The notes under the pieces were generated by a model. It was not told the DNA's origin. It did no database searches and saw only the letters and a program-made list of their open reading frames with translations. From positions 434,001 through 498,000 of the forward strand of contig UBMP01000016.1 of the NCBI GenBank assembly GCA_900466575.1: DNA of 64,000 bases, written 5' to 3'. Origin of the DNA: Hyphomicrobiales bacterium (GTDB taxonomy: Bacteria; Pseudomonadota; Alphaproteobacteria; Rhizobiales; Rhizobiaceae). Below are positions 23,433 to 29,621 of the stretch, piece after piece. How positions within the stretch are numbered: the first letter of the stretch is position 1; every line of letters starts with the position of its first letter. Position numbers and translations under genes: made by a program.

Positions 23433-23566
23433 ACGAACCCCACGATTACCCCGATGATGAATGCGGCGATGACGACGGTTGCGCGGTCAATGTCGCGTCT
23501 TGCGGGCGGCACGTCGTCCTCAATGGCGTAGTCTACGGGCGGGCGTGCCCATGGTGAATCTGTCAT
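23420..23566 (-). CDS. Small membrane protein, 48 aa
   Basis: A perfect AAGGAGGAC site precedes the ATG. The protein has a soluble acidic N-terminus (MTDSPWARPPVDYAIEDDVP) and a C-terminal hydrophobic helix (ATVVIAAFIIGVIVGFVCAF), so it is probably tail-anchored in the inner membrane. It is not recognised. It pairs with the overlapping 38-aa gene. Confidence 0.6.
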   Translation of the reverse strand: MTDSPWARPPVDYAIEDDVPPARRDIDRATVVIAAFIIGVIVGFVCAF

Positions 23567-23631
23567 AAGTCCTCCTTAACCCGCCGCCATAAGGCAGCGG
23601 GCGTTAGTTGTGGTGATGATGGTCGGGTTGG

Positions 23632-24813
23632 TTAGGCGGCGCGCAGGAAGTTTTCCACGGCGTCCTTGGCGGGCGCTAGGCCGATGTCCGCAACGCTGCG
23701 CAACGCCTTGATGGCGTCAATCCTGCGGCCGCTAGCAGCAAGCCGCTGCCATTCGTGCGCATAGACCTTTTCCACCTTGTGCTTGGTGCCCATGGTGAAG
23801 ACGGCGAACTCACAACCGGGATGCTTGTCGGCAAGCCGCTTGGCCTCGGATTCCGCCGCTTCCGTGCTGGCATGTACAAAAGGCGTGGTGTTCGGGCGCG
23901 GCTGGCCGTTGTCGAGGCGGGCGACGATGGAGATTGTCGGCACCAGAGTCAGCTTTTCAACCAAAACCCACCAAGTATCATTTTCTTCTCCCCAGCCCGC
24001 GCCACGCGCGTCCTTAAACTTAACGGCAACAGTGCCGTCAGTATAAACCGTTACCACGACGCCAGTTTTTCCGTTGGCCCAATCATCACGGCTGTGTGCC
24101 GTCACCACATCACCAACCTTGAACTTCGGCTCCTGCTTTTCGGGAGCGGCCGGCGCATCTTCCAATTCGGAAGTGATGGTAAGGCCATCGTCCATCTTGC
24201 ACCCCGGCTTGGTCTTGCCGTCATCAAGCCAAACCTGTCCGTCGCCTTCGGCCATGATAAATCCTCCCGGAAGAAACGCCTTCATCGGCCCCACCTTATG
24301 CCCGCCGCGCGTCCGGTAGTACTTCCCGGCCTCGATCTTCAGCTTGGGCTTGGCGGCATCCCGTTTTGCATCGTAGCCGTACTCTTCGGAAAGCGTGTCG
24401 CACTGAGCGCCGGCGTTGTTGATGTAGGGCTTGGTGGCGGCGGTGGTGGCGGGTTCCAGGTCGCGAATATACGCGGCCGGGTTCCAGCCTAGATACGAAG
24501 ATGTGACATCTACTTCTCCATCCAGTCTGACTCTTGTCACCGTCACAACCTCGTCTTTAGCGCCATAGCGCGCGCCTCCGTCGCTGTTGTCGCGAACGAA
24601 CCGCACCCGCTCACCAACGCGCGGCATCCATGGTTCGAGATCGTCTTCCTTGTAACTCTTGTCAACCGTGTCGTTCTTCTTGCCCTCGATCATCACCCAC
24701 GCGCCAATCGCAGTCGGCAGCGCCACGTCGGAAACCTTGACAACTTCATCCTTGTCAATGCCATGCAGGTCGTGCTTTGCCCGCACCCAATCGCCCTTTT
24801 TGAACTTGTTCAT
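23632..24813 (-). CDS. Phage protein with KOW/SH3-like repeats and L7/L12-like end
   Basis: This protein has 393 residues from the ATG of MNKFKKGDWV (a TTG two codons upstream is also open). Three SH3/KOW-type units are visible: KKGDWVRAKHDLHGIDKDEV near the start, PRVGERVRFVRDN near 65 and PKFKVGDVVTAHSRDDWANG near 233. The last 35 residues (DAIKALRSVADIGLAPAKDAVENFL) match the fold pattern of ribosomal protein L7/L12 C-terminal domains. Such a mix would fit binding to RNA polymerase, the ribosome or nucleic acid. The protein's function is unknown. It is coupled to the 99-aa gene upstream, whose end supplies its GGAGG site. Confidence 0.72.
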   Translation of the reverse strand: MNKFKKGDWVRAKHDLHGIDKDEVVKVSDVALPTAIGAWVMIEGKKNDTVDKSYKEDDLEPWMPRVGERVRFVRDNSDGGARYGAKDEVVTVTRVRLDGEVDVTSSYLGWNPAAYIRDLEPATTAATKPYINNAGAQCDTLSEEYGYDAKRDAAKPKLKIEAGKYYRTRGGHKVGPMKAFLPGGFIMAEGDGQVWLDDGKTKPGCKMDDGLTITSELEDAPAAPEKQEPKFKVGDVVTAHSRDDWANGKTGVVVTVYTDGTVAVKFKDARGAGWGEENDTWWVLVEKLTLVPTISIVARLDNGQPRPNTTPFVHASTEAAESEAKRLADKHPGCEFAVFTMGTKHKVEKVYAHEWQRLAASGRRIDAIKALRSVADIGLAPAKDAVENFLRAA

Positions 24814-24815
24814 GT

Positions 24816-25115
24816 TCAAGCCCTCCCACGCGCACGAATGCGCTCCAAATCAATGATGTTGTCGATATGCGGCGGAAGGCCGCTGCCCTTTTCTGGCTCT
24901 TCGTCGTGGCCACCGGCACCGCGAGCCTTGTAAGGTTCAAGCTCAACGTCGTGGAAAACATTGATTTCTGTGCTTCCACCAAGACGCACGAGATACGTTT
25001 CGCCCCAATTGTTTTCACCGATAACCTGGCCGACGATTTCCGGCGTCATGCGCACGCGGACGAGGTCGCCGCGGTAAAACGCCTTGTGCTCGCTGTAGTA
25101 GGTATGTTCTTTCAT
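24816..25115 (-). CDS. Hypothetical phage protein with SH3-like start, 99 aa
   Basis: The start overlaps the stop of the 59-aa gene (ATGA). Residues 13-60 (AFYRGDLVRVRMTPEIVGQV and the following strand ETYLVRLGGSTEINVF) read as a small barrel similar to the repeats in the next protein. The C-terminus is acidic, then basic (DLERIRARGRA). No known function. It seems to be a paralogous partner of the 393-aa protein. Confidence 0.65.
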   Translation of the reverse strand: MKEHTYYSEHKAFYRGDLVRVRMTPEIVGQVIGENNWGETYLVRLGGSTEINVFHDVELEPYKARGAGGHDEEPEKGSGLPPHIDNIIDLERIRARGRA

Positions 25116-25291
25116 GCCGCCACCCGCTTGTCGGTGGCCGTATTCGCCACACTTACCGGAACCAGGCCGCTTGTCGTGCTACACCCGCCGTTTCTGGCAA
25201 CCATGACGGTGTGCTTGTTGGATTGCGGATCGTTGTCGTTGTCGTGTTTTTTCGCGCGCGGTGGCGCATCCATAAGTCTCATGGTGATCAT
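25112..25291 (-). CDS. Small phage protein, 59 aa, first gene of the early operon
   Basis: The ATG has the fullest example of the phage leader (CACCACAAAGAGGAGAC) and overlaps the next gene by four bases. The protein starts MITMRLMDAPPRAKKHDNDN, is polar, and ends ATDKRVAA. It appears disordered, with no known fold. Its first-gene position suggests early high expression. Confidence 0.55.
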   Translation of the reverse strand: MITMRLMDAPPRAKKHDNDNDPQSNKHTVMVARNGGCSTTSGLVPVSVANTATDKRVAA

Positions 25292-25343
25292 GTGTCTCCT
25301 CTTTGTGGTGGTGTGGTGGTGTGGTGGTGGCTGCGATTAACGT

Positions 25344-25372
25344 TTGACAAAACAAACGTATTTTGTTAAACG
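25344..25372 (+). promoter_or_regulatory. Possible second repressor promoter or operator
   Basis: TTGACA (25344-25349) and TAAACG (25367-25372) are 17 bases apart. AACAAA (25351-25356) and TTTGTT (25362-25367) form an inverted repeat like the main operator. This site lies about 90 bases upstream of the repressor start and may be a second operator of the switch. Confidence 0.45.
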
Positions 25373-25391
25373 GGTATTTATGGTGCGCCCG

Positions 25392-25419
25392 TTGAATTCA
25401 CAACGTCGGCGCTTATAAC
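25392..25419 (+). promoter_or_regulatory. Repressor promoter, TTGAAT-N16-TATAAC
   Basis: This rightward promoter has its -10 overlapping the -10 of the leftward early promoter. An ACAAATTTGT operator lies about ten bases downstream, so binding there could shut down both directions. Confidence 0.62.
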
Positions 25420-25440
25420 CTATTCTAACAAATTTGTCAA
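25412..25440 (-). promoter_or_regulatory. Early leftward promoter with ACAAATTTGT operator
   Basis: TTGACA (25435-25440) and TATAAG (25412-25417) on the minus strand are 17 bases apart, close to consensus. The perfect palindrome ACAAATTTGT (25428-25437) covers the -35. This promoter feeds the recombination and replication operon. Confidence 0.78.
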
Positions 25441-25460
25441 GGTGGTAAAGGCGGAATACG

Positions 25461-25967
25461 ATGAAAAAGACGCGACTTGCGCAGATGCTCACAAACGAGC
25501 AAGCGCGCAGCGGCATGACGGAAAAGGAAATCGCCGCAAAGCATGGCTTTAGCCAGCAGGGCTTGAACACCTGGAAGAAAGGCCGTGCGCCGCGGAACGT
25601 ATTCTATGCGGGCATTGCCGACTTTCTCGGCATCACGCCGGAGCAGGTTTCCGAACTTGCCGACGAAGCCAAGGTTAGCACGGGCGTCACCAAGCTGCCC
25701 GACATGGGGGCGCCGGTAATGGCGCGTGGCACGTCTACGGCTTTGGCCATCGACAAGTTCGCCAGCGGCTATGCGCAGCCCGCCGTTAGCGGCACGTATG
25801 CAGCCCGCGTTGACGGCAAGATGATGTGGGTGAATAGCCGCATGAAGCCCGCCGATGGCAACACGGTTGTCGTGCGCGGCGCGGATACCGGCCGGATTGC
25901 AACCTGGCCCGCGGATCTTGCGGAGGGCGAAGTCGCGCACGTCGTCGTGCTTGCCGAACTTGCCTAG
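25461..25967 (+). CDS. XRE repressor with degenerate S24-like domain (168 aa)
   Basis: Residues 1-60 are an HTH of the XRE type (MTEKEIAAKHGFSQQGLNTW is its core). Residues 75-168 keep the outline of an S24/LexA C-terminal domain (GTYAARVDGKMMWVNSRMKP...GNTVVVRG, then VAHVVVLAELA). However, the nucleophile position reads DGKMMWV instead of GDSM, so self-cleavage should not occur. It faces the early leftward operon across shared operators and is probably the lysis-lysogeny repressor or a Cro-like counterpart. The ribosome site is AAGGCGG. A terminator follows. Confidence 0.78.
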   Translation: MKKTRLAQMLTNEQARSGMTEKEIAAKHGFSQQGLNTWKKGRAPRNVFYAGIADFLGITPEQVSELADEAKVSTGVTKLPDMGAPVMARGTSTALAIDKFASGYAQPAVSGTYAARVDGKMMWVNSRMKPADGNTVVVRGADTGRIATWPADLAEGEVAHVVVLAELA

Positions 25968-26027
25968 TGGTGGTATATGGTGCGCGCCGATGTGGTGTCG
26001 GTAGGAAAGCGCGCTTGGCTGTAGCGC

Positions 26028-26061
26028 AGATGTAGCCCCGAAGCTGCATCTAAGATTTTTT
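26028..26061 (+). terminator. Rho-independent terminator of the repressor gene
   Basis: AGATGTAGC, a 6-base loop and GCTGCATCT form a nine-pair stem with one wobble, followed by AAGA and six T. It lies 60 bases after the repressor stop. Confidence 0.82.
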
Positions 26062-26116
26062 GGTTTTGCCGTATTTCCGGTCATTACCAGTGCAGTCTCC
26101 TCGGTGCGTTATTACG

Positions 26117-26164
26117 AAAGCAGGCCGTGCTTACGGGTGGTGCCGTGGCTATACGGCCTGCTTT
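26117..26164 (-). terminator. Long-armed hairpin after the small HTH gene
   Basis: AAAGCAGGCCGT and ACGGCCTGCTTT are perfect 12-base arms with a 24-base loop. The right arm overlaps the stop of the 63-aa HTH gene. T residues are within the stem, so termination from the left-going unit is likely but not textbook. Confidence 0.6.
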
Positions 26165-26354
26165 ATTTCTCCAGCCCATCCATCCATTTTTGAAGACTGG
26201 AGCGCCGTGCGGCGACGGTGCCGCCAAGCTTGAATGACGGTATTACGTCGTCGTAGATGAGCCGGTAAACCTGTCTAGCACTGATCCCTAAGAAGCTAGC
26301 AATCGCCTTCGCGCCGAAGAGGAGGTCGCCTGAGATTGGTTCGTTGTCAGTCAT
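26163..26354 (-). CDS. MerR/excisionase-type HTH protein, 63 aa
   Basis: The whole protein is one HTH_17 unit: KAIASFLGISARQVYRLIYD, then IPSFKLGGTVAARRSSLQKW. Such proteins act as excisionases, AlpA-like activators or small repressors. The N-terminus (MTDNEPISGDLLFG) is short. It overlaps the upstream HTH gene by eight bases, so the two are coupled and may work as a pair or heterodimer. Confidence 0.8.
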   Translation of the reverse strand: MTDNEPISGDLLFGAKAIASFLGISARQVYRLIYDDVIPSFKLGGTVAARRSSLQKWMDGLEK

Positions 26355-26553
26355 TTTTCATCCTGTCTGCGAAATCGTAAACTGCGGTTCGCTTTTTGGA
26401 TTTAATCCAGGCATCAAGGTCGTCCGTGTCGTAAACGACGCTGGCGCCCAACTTGAAATATGCGGGACCGTCGCCAGTCATGCGGCTCTTCTCAAGCCAG
26501 CTTCGCGACAATCCAAGATATTCGGCTGCCTTTGGTGTGCGTAGGAGTGTCAT
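26347..26553 (-). CDS. Second MerR/AlpA-type HTH protein, 68 aa
   Basis: It contains RTPKAAEYLGLSRSWLEKSR, a winged HTH typical of the AlpA/excisionase group, then DGPAYFKLGASVVYDTDDLD and a basic tail (SKKRTAVYDFADRMKND). It lies just downstream of the pentamer tract and upstream of the 63-aa HTH. A role at the tract is possible but only by position. Confidence 0.8.
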   Translation of the reverse strand: MTLLRTPKAAEYLGLSRSWLEKSRMTGDGPAYFKLGASVVYDTDDLDAWIKSKKRTAVYDFADRMKND

Positions 26554-26970
26554 CTGTTCCTCTTTTTGTTATTGGTTGGCGGTGGTGGCGCTGTTGACGC
26601 CACCACCTTTCGTTAGCCTGACAGGCCCCGCGATGCCCCTGCTCGCCTGACCTCGCCATGACATGCCTGCCGCAACGGGCCTCAACCAACCAAGCCCCGA
26701 CCCGCGTGCCACGCCTGCCACGACTAACCTTAACTCGCCCCGCCACGCCAGTCCTAGCCATAACATGCCTGCCGCACCGGACCCCGCCTCGCCATACCAC
26801 GCCTGCCTCACCGAGACCCAACGCGCCCGAACGTGCCCTGCCCTACCACGCCTCGCCTGCCGCACCGAGACGCACCAAGACGAAACGCGCCATGCCTTGC
26901 CCTACCACGCCTGCCTGTAACCCATATGGGCGCGAGGTTGTCATCGTAACTCTCGCCGTAACCGTATTCA
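26554..26970. other. Non-coding interval holding the pentamer tract
   Basis: No believable gene is present in about 415 bases. Open frames here are repeats of W/R/G/A produced by the tract itself. The interval is transcribed from the promoter at 28214 unless stopped inside the tract. Confidence 0.65.
26650..26925. repeat. Five-base-periodic degenerate tract (MC + NNN)
   Basis: Read on the plus strand, a dinucleotide CC or AC recurs nearly every five bases, with three variable bases between (for example CC-ACG-CC-TCG-CC-TGC). About 50 units are visible. Occasional one-base phase slips occur, often at CCTGCC. The three variable positions differ widely between units, so this is not a simple satellite. 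The minus strand reads GG or GT every five bases. Confidence 0.85.
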
Positions 26971-27489
26971 TTATTTCGCATCCTCCAACGCCTTCTTAAA
27001 AGAAGTGTCCATGGCATCGATTACCGACACCAGAGATGCGAATTCGTTCAAGTCCTTGTAGCGTTGCCGCCACTGACGAAGCTCATTGTACGCCCGTTCA
27101 AGAACCATCTTGCGCGTCTTCGTCAACGACATGGCGTGCGATGCTTCGCGGTAGTGCGGCGCCTGACGCTCGGGTATGTGGACGTAAGCCTTCGTCCGAA
27201 CAGCCTCTTTGCCTTCGTCTTCGCGGGTGTAGATCGCCACAACCGCCCTAATAAGCCCGCGCGCCTGCTGAAGCCTGTATTGGCGCGCCGCCTCTGTGTC
27301 GCTCCACTCAAAATATGAGTGCAGCGGGGAGTTCGGATTGCGGGCGTCCTCAAGAACGTCTTCCGGCGTCAACTCGCCCTTGAATTGCTTTCGCAATAAT
27401 TCAAGGTGCTGCCCAACGGCGTTTGCGTCCTTGTCCGCTCCCGGTTGGAAGCGCGCGCCTTCCGAGAATTCAAAACCGGCGATACGCAT
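26971..27489 (-). CDS. Conserved-looking phage early protein, 172 aa
   Basis: The ATG of MRIAGFEFSEGARFQPGADK is coupled to the upstream stop (TGATG); a TTG one codon earlier is also possible. A middle block, LTPEDVLEDARNPNSPLHSY followed by FEWSDTEAARQYRLQQARGL, is a pattern I have seen in uncharacterised phage proteins. The C-terminal half is helical. It may form a functional pair with the 222-aa protein. No enzymatic motif is visible. Confidence 0.72.
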   Translation of the reverse strand: MRIAGFEFSEGARFQPGADKDANAVGQHLELLRKQFKGELTPEDVLEDARNPNSPLHSYFEWSDTEAARQYRLQQARGLIRAVVAIYTREDEGKEAVRTKAYVHIPERQAPHYREASHAMSLTKTRKMVLERAYNELRQWRQRYKDLNEFASLVSVIDAMDTSFKKALEDAK

Positions 27490-28157
27490 CAAGCGACACC
27501 CAAGCGCTTCATATCGTCGCCTGTAGCAACATGGAACATGCCGGACATGCCGTCGCGTTCAGGTCGCCATTCGCCAACGCCAACAGCGAAGCCAGCAACG
27601 TTGATGATGTTGAGAATCTGGCTCTCGCTCAAGACGTTCGCGTTGTATTTGACGAGAACCTTTGCGTGCCAATCGGTGAACTCACCGCGATAGCGCAAGT
27701 CAGCCGTGCCCATGCCGACGCGAACCATGTCTTCGCGCATCGCCGGAGCGCCACCCTCAATGCGAACCAAGCTGACGCGAGCCTTTGACCCGTCAAATGC
27801 GCCCTTCACGTCAACTTCTTCACCGATGATGTGAAAGGCTTGGCGGGCCGCAACTTTGGTGACGCCGGCAACCGACGTGCAGGCCGTAACAGCCGCCGCT
27901 TTGAAGCCAACGGACGGGAAGCCATAACCGCCATCAGCGAGGCGATAGAGCGAGCTTTCGTAGTCAGCAACCGGGTCTTTCGCTTCCTTGGCTGACTTAG
28001 CAACCTTCATCTGCTTCTGAAGCATTTCGCGCTTGGCCTTTTCCGACCATGCATGCACGATGATGGGGCTGTCCCCAACAATCGTGACTTCCATCATGCG
28101 GATATCAAGCTTCGGAATCTCAATGCCGCTCTCCTTCTTAACCGGCTCTTTTGCCAT
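27489..28157 (-). CDS. Phage early protein with RAMP-like G-loop pattern, 222 aa
   Basis: The N-terminal segment (PKLDIRMMEVTIVGDSPIIV) and the middle GGYGFPSVGFKAAAVTACTS suggest an alpha/beta fold. Near the end FAVGVGEWRPERDGMSGMFH carries a glycine-rich loop like that of RAMP/Cas7-type proteins (GxGxxxxxxGxxG). The resemblance is weak, and this family may simply be a common phage early protein. It is the first gene after the promoter at 28214 and carries the GAGGAGAC leader. The acidic and lysine-rich patch at residues 50-62 is probably exposed. Confidence 0.7.
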   Translation of the reverse strand: MAKEPVKKESGIEIPKLDIRMMEVTIVGDSPIIVHAWSEKAKREMLQKQMKVAKSAKEAKDPVADYESSLYRLADGGYGFPSVGFKAAAVTACTSVAGVTKVAARQAFHIIGEEVDVKGAFDGSKARVSLVRIEGGAPAMREDMVRVGMGTADLRYRGEFTDWHAKVLVKYNANVLSESQILNIINVAGFAVGVGEWRPERDGMSGMFHVATGDDMKRLGVA

Positions 28158-28213
28158 ATGCGTAGTCTCCTCTTACGTTGTGGTGTGGTGTCTGCCGTCG
28201 TTGGCATGATCTG

Positions 28214-28241
28214 GTTTTACTATATTTACCACATTTGTCAA
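28214..28241 (-). promoter_or_regulatory. Phage promoter, TTGACA with weak -10 (TAAAAC)
   Basis: The CCATG-TTGACA-AATGTGGT part matches the other phage promoters, but the -10 is poor. It may need an activator. It points to the 222-aa and 172-aa genes. Confidence 0.55.
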
Positions 28242-28513
28242 CATGGTTTTCTATTTTTCTTTCGCGCCGTCGACCGACCACGAAAAACGCCGTCGGCATC
28301 ATTGCCAACGGCGCTCACGGCGGACGCCTTTCCCGCCACCATCTTCTGCTTTTATCCCGCTCATTCTCATGTCTTCTTCTGTCCTGTGTTTCAAAATATT
28401 CCACGGTCACGCTCCTGCTTTTGTCGCCCTCAATGGCTTCTTAGGCTCTTGTCGGCCTGTTTGCTTATCGTTTGCGATTTTGGGTTTACACGCTTCGCAT
28501 AATTGCGTCAACA
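28242..28513. other. Intergenic region between the leftward block and the S24 repressor
   Basis: A GC-rich hairpin CGCCGT-C-GGC / GCC-A-ACGGCG lies near 28289-28314. The remainder is pyrimidine-rich with no convincing gene; a 29-31 codon minus-strand frame with a GGAG site around 28330-28425 cannot be excluded. Confidence 0.45.
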
Positions 28514-28533
28514 AAAATTATGCTATACGTATT
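28514..28533. promoter_or_regulatory. Operator copy 1 for the S24 repressor
   Basis: The 20 bases begin AAAATTATGC and end TACGTATT. They recur at 29244-29263 with 18 of 20 identical, so the repressor gene is flanked by two near-copies. Confidence 0.6.
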
Positions 28534-28558
28534 AAAAAAATTTGCTACACGCCGCAAC

Positions 28559-29245
28559 ATGCGCGAAACCATGAAATTGACAAAAGCTAATCGCCTTCGC
28601 GAAGCGCGCGAGGCAACCGGATTGAACCGAACGGAAGCGGCGGAGCGCTTTCGCTATAAATATCCCACGCTTGCATCGCACGAGAGCGGCGCGCGCGAGT
28701 TCGATGTTAATGACGCCATCCGGTATGCGCGTGACTTCGGCACGTCCGTTAACCATTTGCTAGCTTTGGATTTGATTGATAGCAATTTAGCTAGCAATGT
28801 TACAACCGAAGGTAACGCCTTGGCTGTGCAACATATTCCCGTCCACGGGCATGCGGCCGGCGGCATGTGGCTGGAGGGGGATGATGTGCCGATTGACAAT
28901 GAAACCATAGCAATCACGCCGCATCCCGCCTACCCCGCCTCAAAACAGTACGCGCGCAAGGTCGTCGGGAATAGCGTCAGCAATCGGATTCGCAACGGCG
29001 AATATGCCGTCATTGTTCGCCTTGACGGACTTGGCAGGCAGTTGAACGACGGCGACCTGGTTGATTGCCTGCGGACGCGCGCCGGAATGTACGAGCATTC
29101 CATAAAGGAATTGCGCGCCGGGAAGCTAATGACGAACAGCGCCGAGCTTCAGGAACAATCCGAAATCCCGCTTTCCGCCCGCGAAGACGATGCGCAGGTT
29201 GAAGTTCTTGGCGTGGTCATTAGCGCCGTTCGCCTTAATCCATAA
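28559..29245 (+). CDS. S24/LexA-like phage repressor
   Basis: The start is taken at MRETMKLTKANRLREA (228 aa); MKLTK four codons later is equally possible, and neither has a clear ribosome site. Residues 9-65 form an XRE HTH (LREAREATGLNRTEAAERFR). The C-terminal S24 domain has an AAGGMW cleavage-like site with Ala100-Gly101, a nucleophile serine in VVGNSVSN (Ser139) and the base lysine near SIKEL (Lys183). It should self-cleave on RecA activation and so link prophage induction to DNA damage. Operator copies lie on both sides of the gene. Confidence 0.85.
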   Translation: MRETMKLTKANRLREAREATGLNRTEAAERFRYKYPTLASHESGAREFDVNDAIRYARDFGTSVNHLLALDLIDSNLASNVTTEGNALAVQHIPVHGHAAGGMWLEGDDVPIDNETIAITPHPAYPASKQYARKVVGNSVSNRIRNGEYAVIVRLDGLGRQLNDGDLVDCLRTRAGMYEHSIKELRAGKLMTNSAELQEQSEIPLSAREDDAQVEVLGVVISAVRLNP

Positions 29246-29290
29246 AATTATGCGGTACGTATTGACACGTTACGCGTAATCCCTTATACC
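29244..29290 (+). promoter_or_regulatory. Promoter of the rightward operon with operators
   Basis: TTGACA (29262-29267) and TATACC (29285-29290) are 17 bases apart. Operator copy 2 (29244-29263) covers the -35, and a perfect palindrome TTACGCGTAA (29270-29279) fills the spacer. Repression by the S24 protein is the obvious reading. Confidence 0.75.
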
Positions 29291-29366
29291 TCCTCTTACG
29301 CGCTAACCGGCGCGTTGCGCAACCAGCGCACACCACAGCGCCAAGGGCGCAAAGAGGAGACAAGAC

Positions 29367-29564
29367 ATGAAGCCGAAGAATTTTCCCGAACGCAAGCGCC
29401 AGCGCCAGCTTACCGCTCTTCGCGGCATTGCAGACAAGACGCAAGCTGGCGTCAGCAATTTCGAAATAATTGCGAAGTTGCACGAGCGGACATCTGACGA
29501 TGCGCGCGCTATCCGTACCAAAAAGGACAGGTCAACGTCAGCGCGTTTTGCACGCGCCGCCTAA
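29367..29564 (+). CDS. Basic small phage protein, 65 aa
   Basis: The start has a CACCACAG...AAAGAGGAGAC leader. The protein starts MKPKNFPERKRQRQLTALRG, is strongly basic and probably nucleic-acid binding or disordered, ending ARFARAA. No family is known. A GCCGCCCG/CGGGCGGC hairpin (29574-29596) follows before the next gene. Confidence 0.62.
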   Translation: MKPKNFPERKRQRQLTALRGIADKTQAGVSNFEIIAKLHERTSDDARAIRTKKDRSTSARFARAA

Positions 29565-29621
29565 CCGCGCCACGCCGCCCGCCACCAACGGGCGGCTCTA
29601 CCACCACAAGAGGAGCCTGCC

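Noticed and set aside
26492-26865. Two minus frames rich in W, R, G and A
   Set aside because: They are read-throughs of the pentamer tract; no start signal and no constant reading of the variable triplets.
26650-26925. CRISPR or simple minisatellite
   Set aside because: No repeat-spacer order with 20-40 base units, and units are too variable for a satellite.
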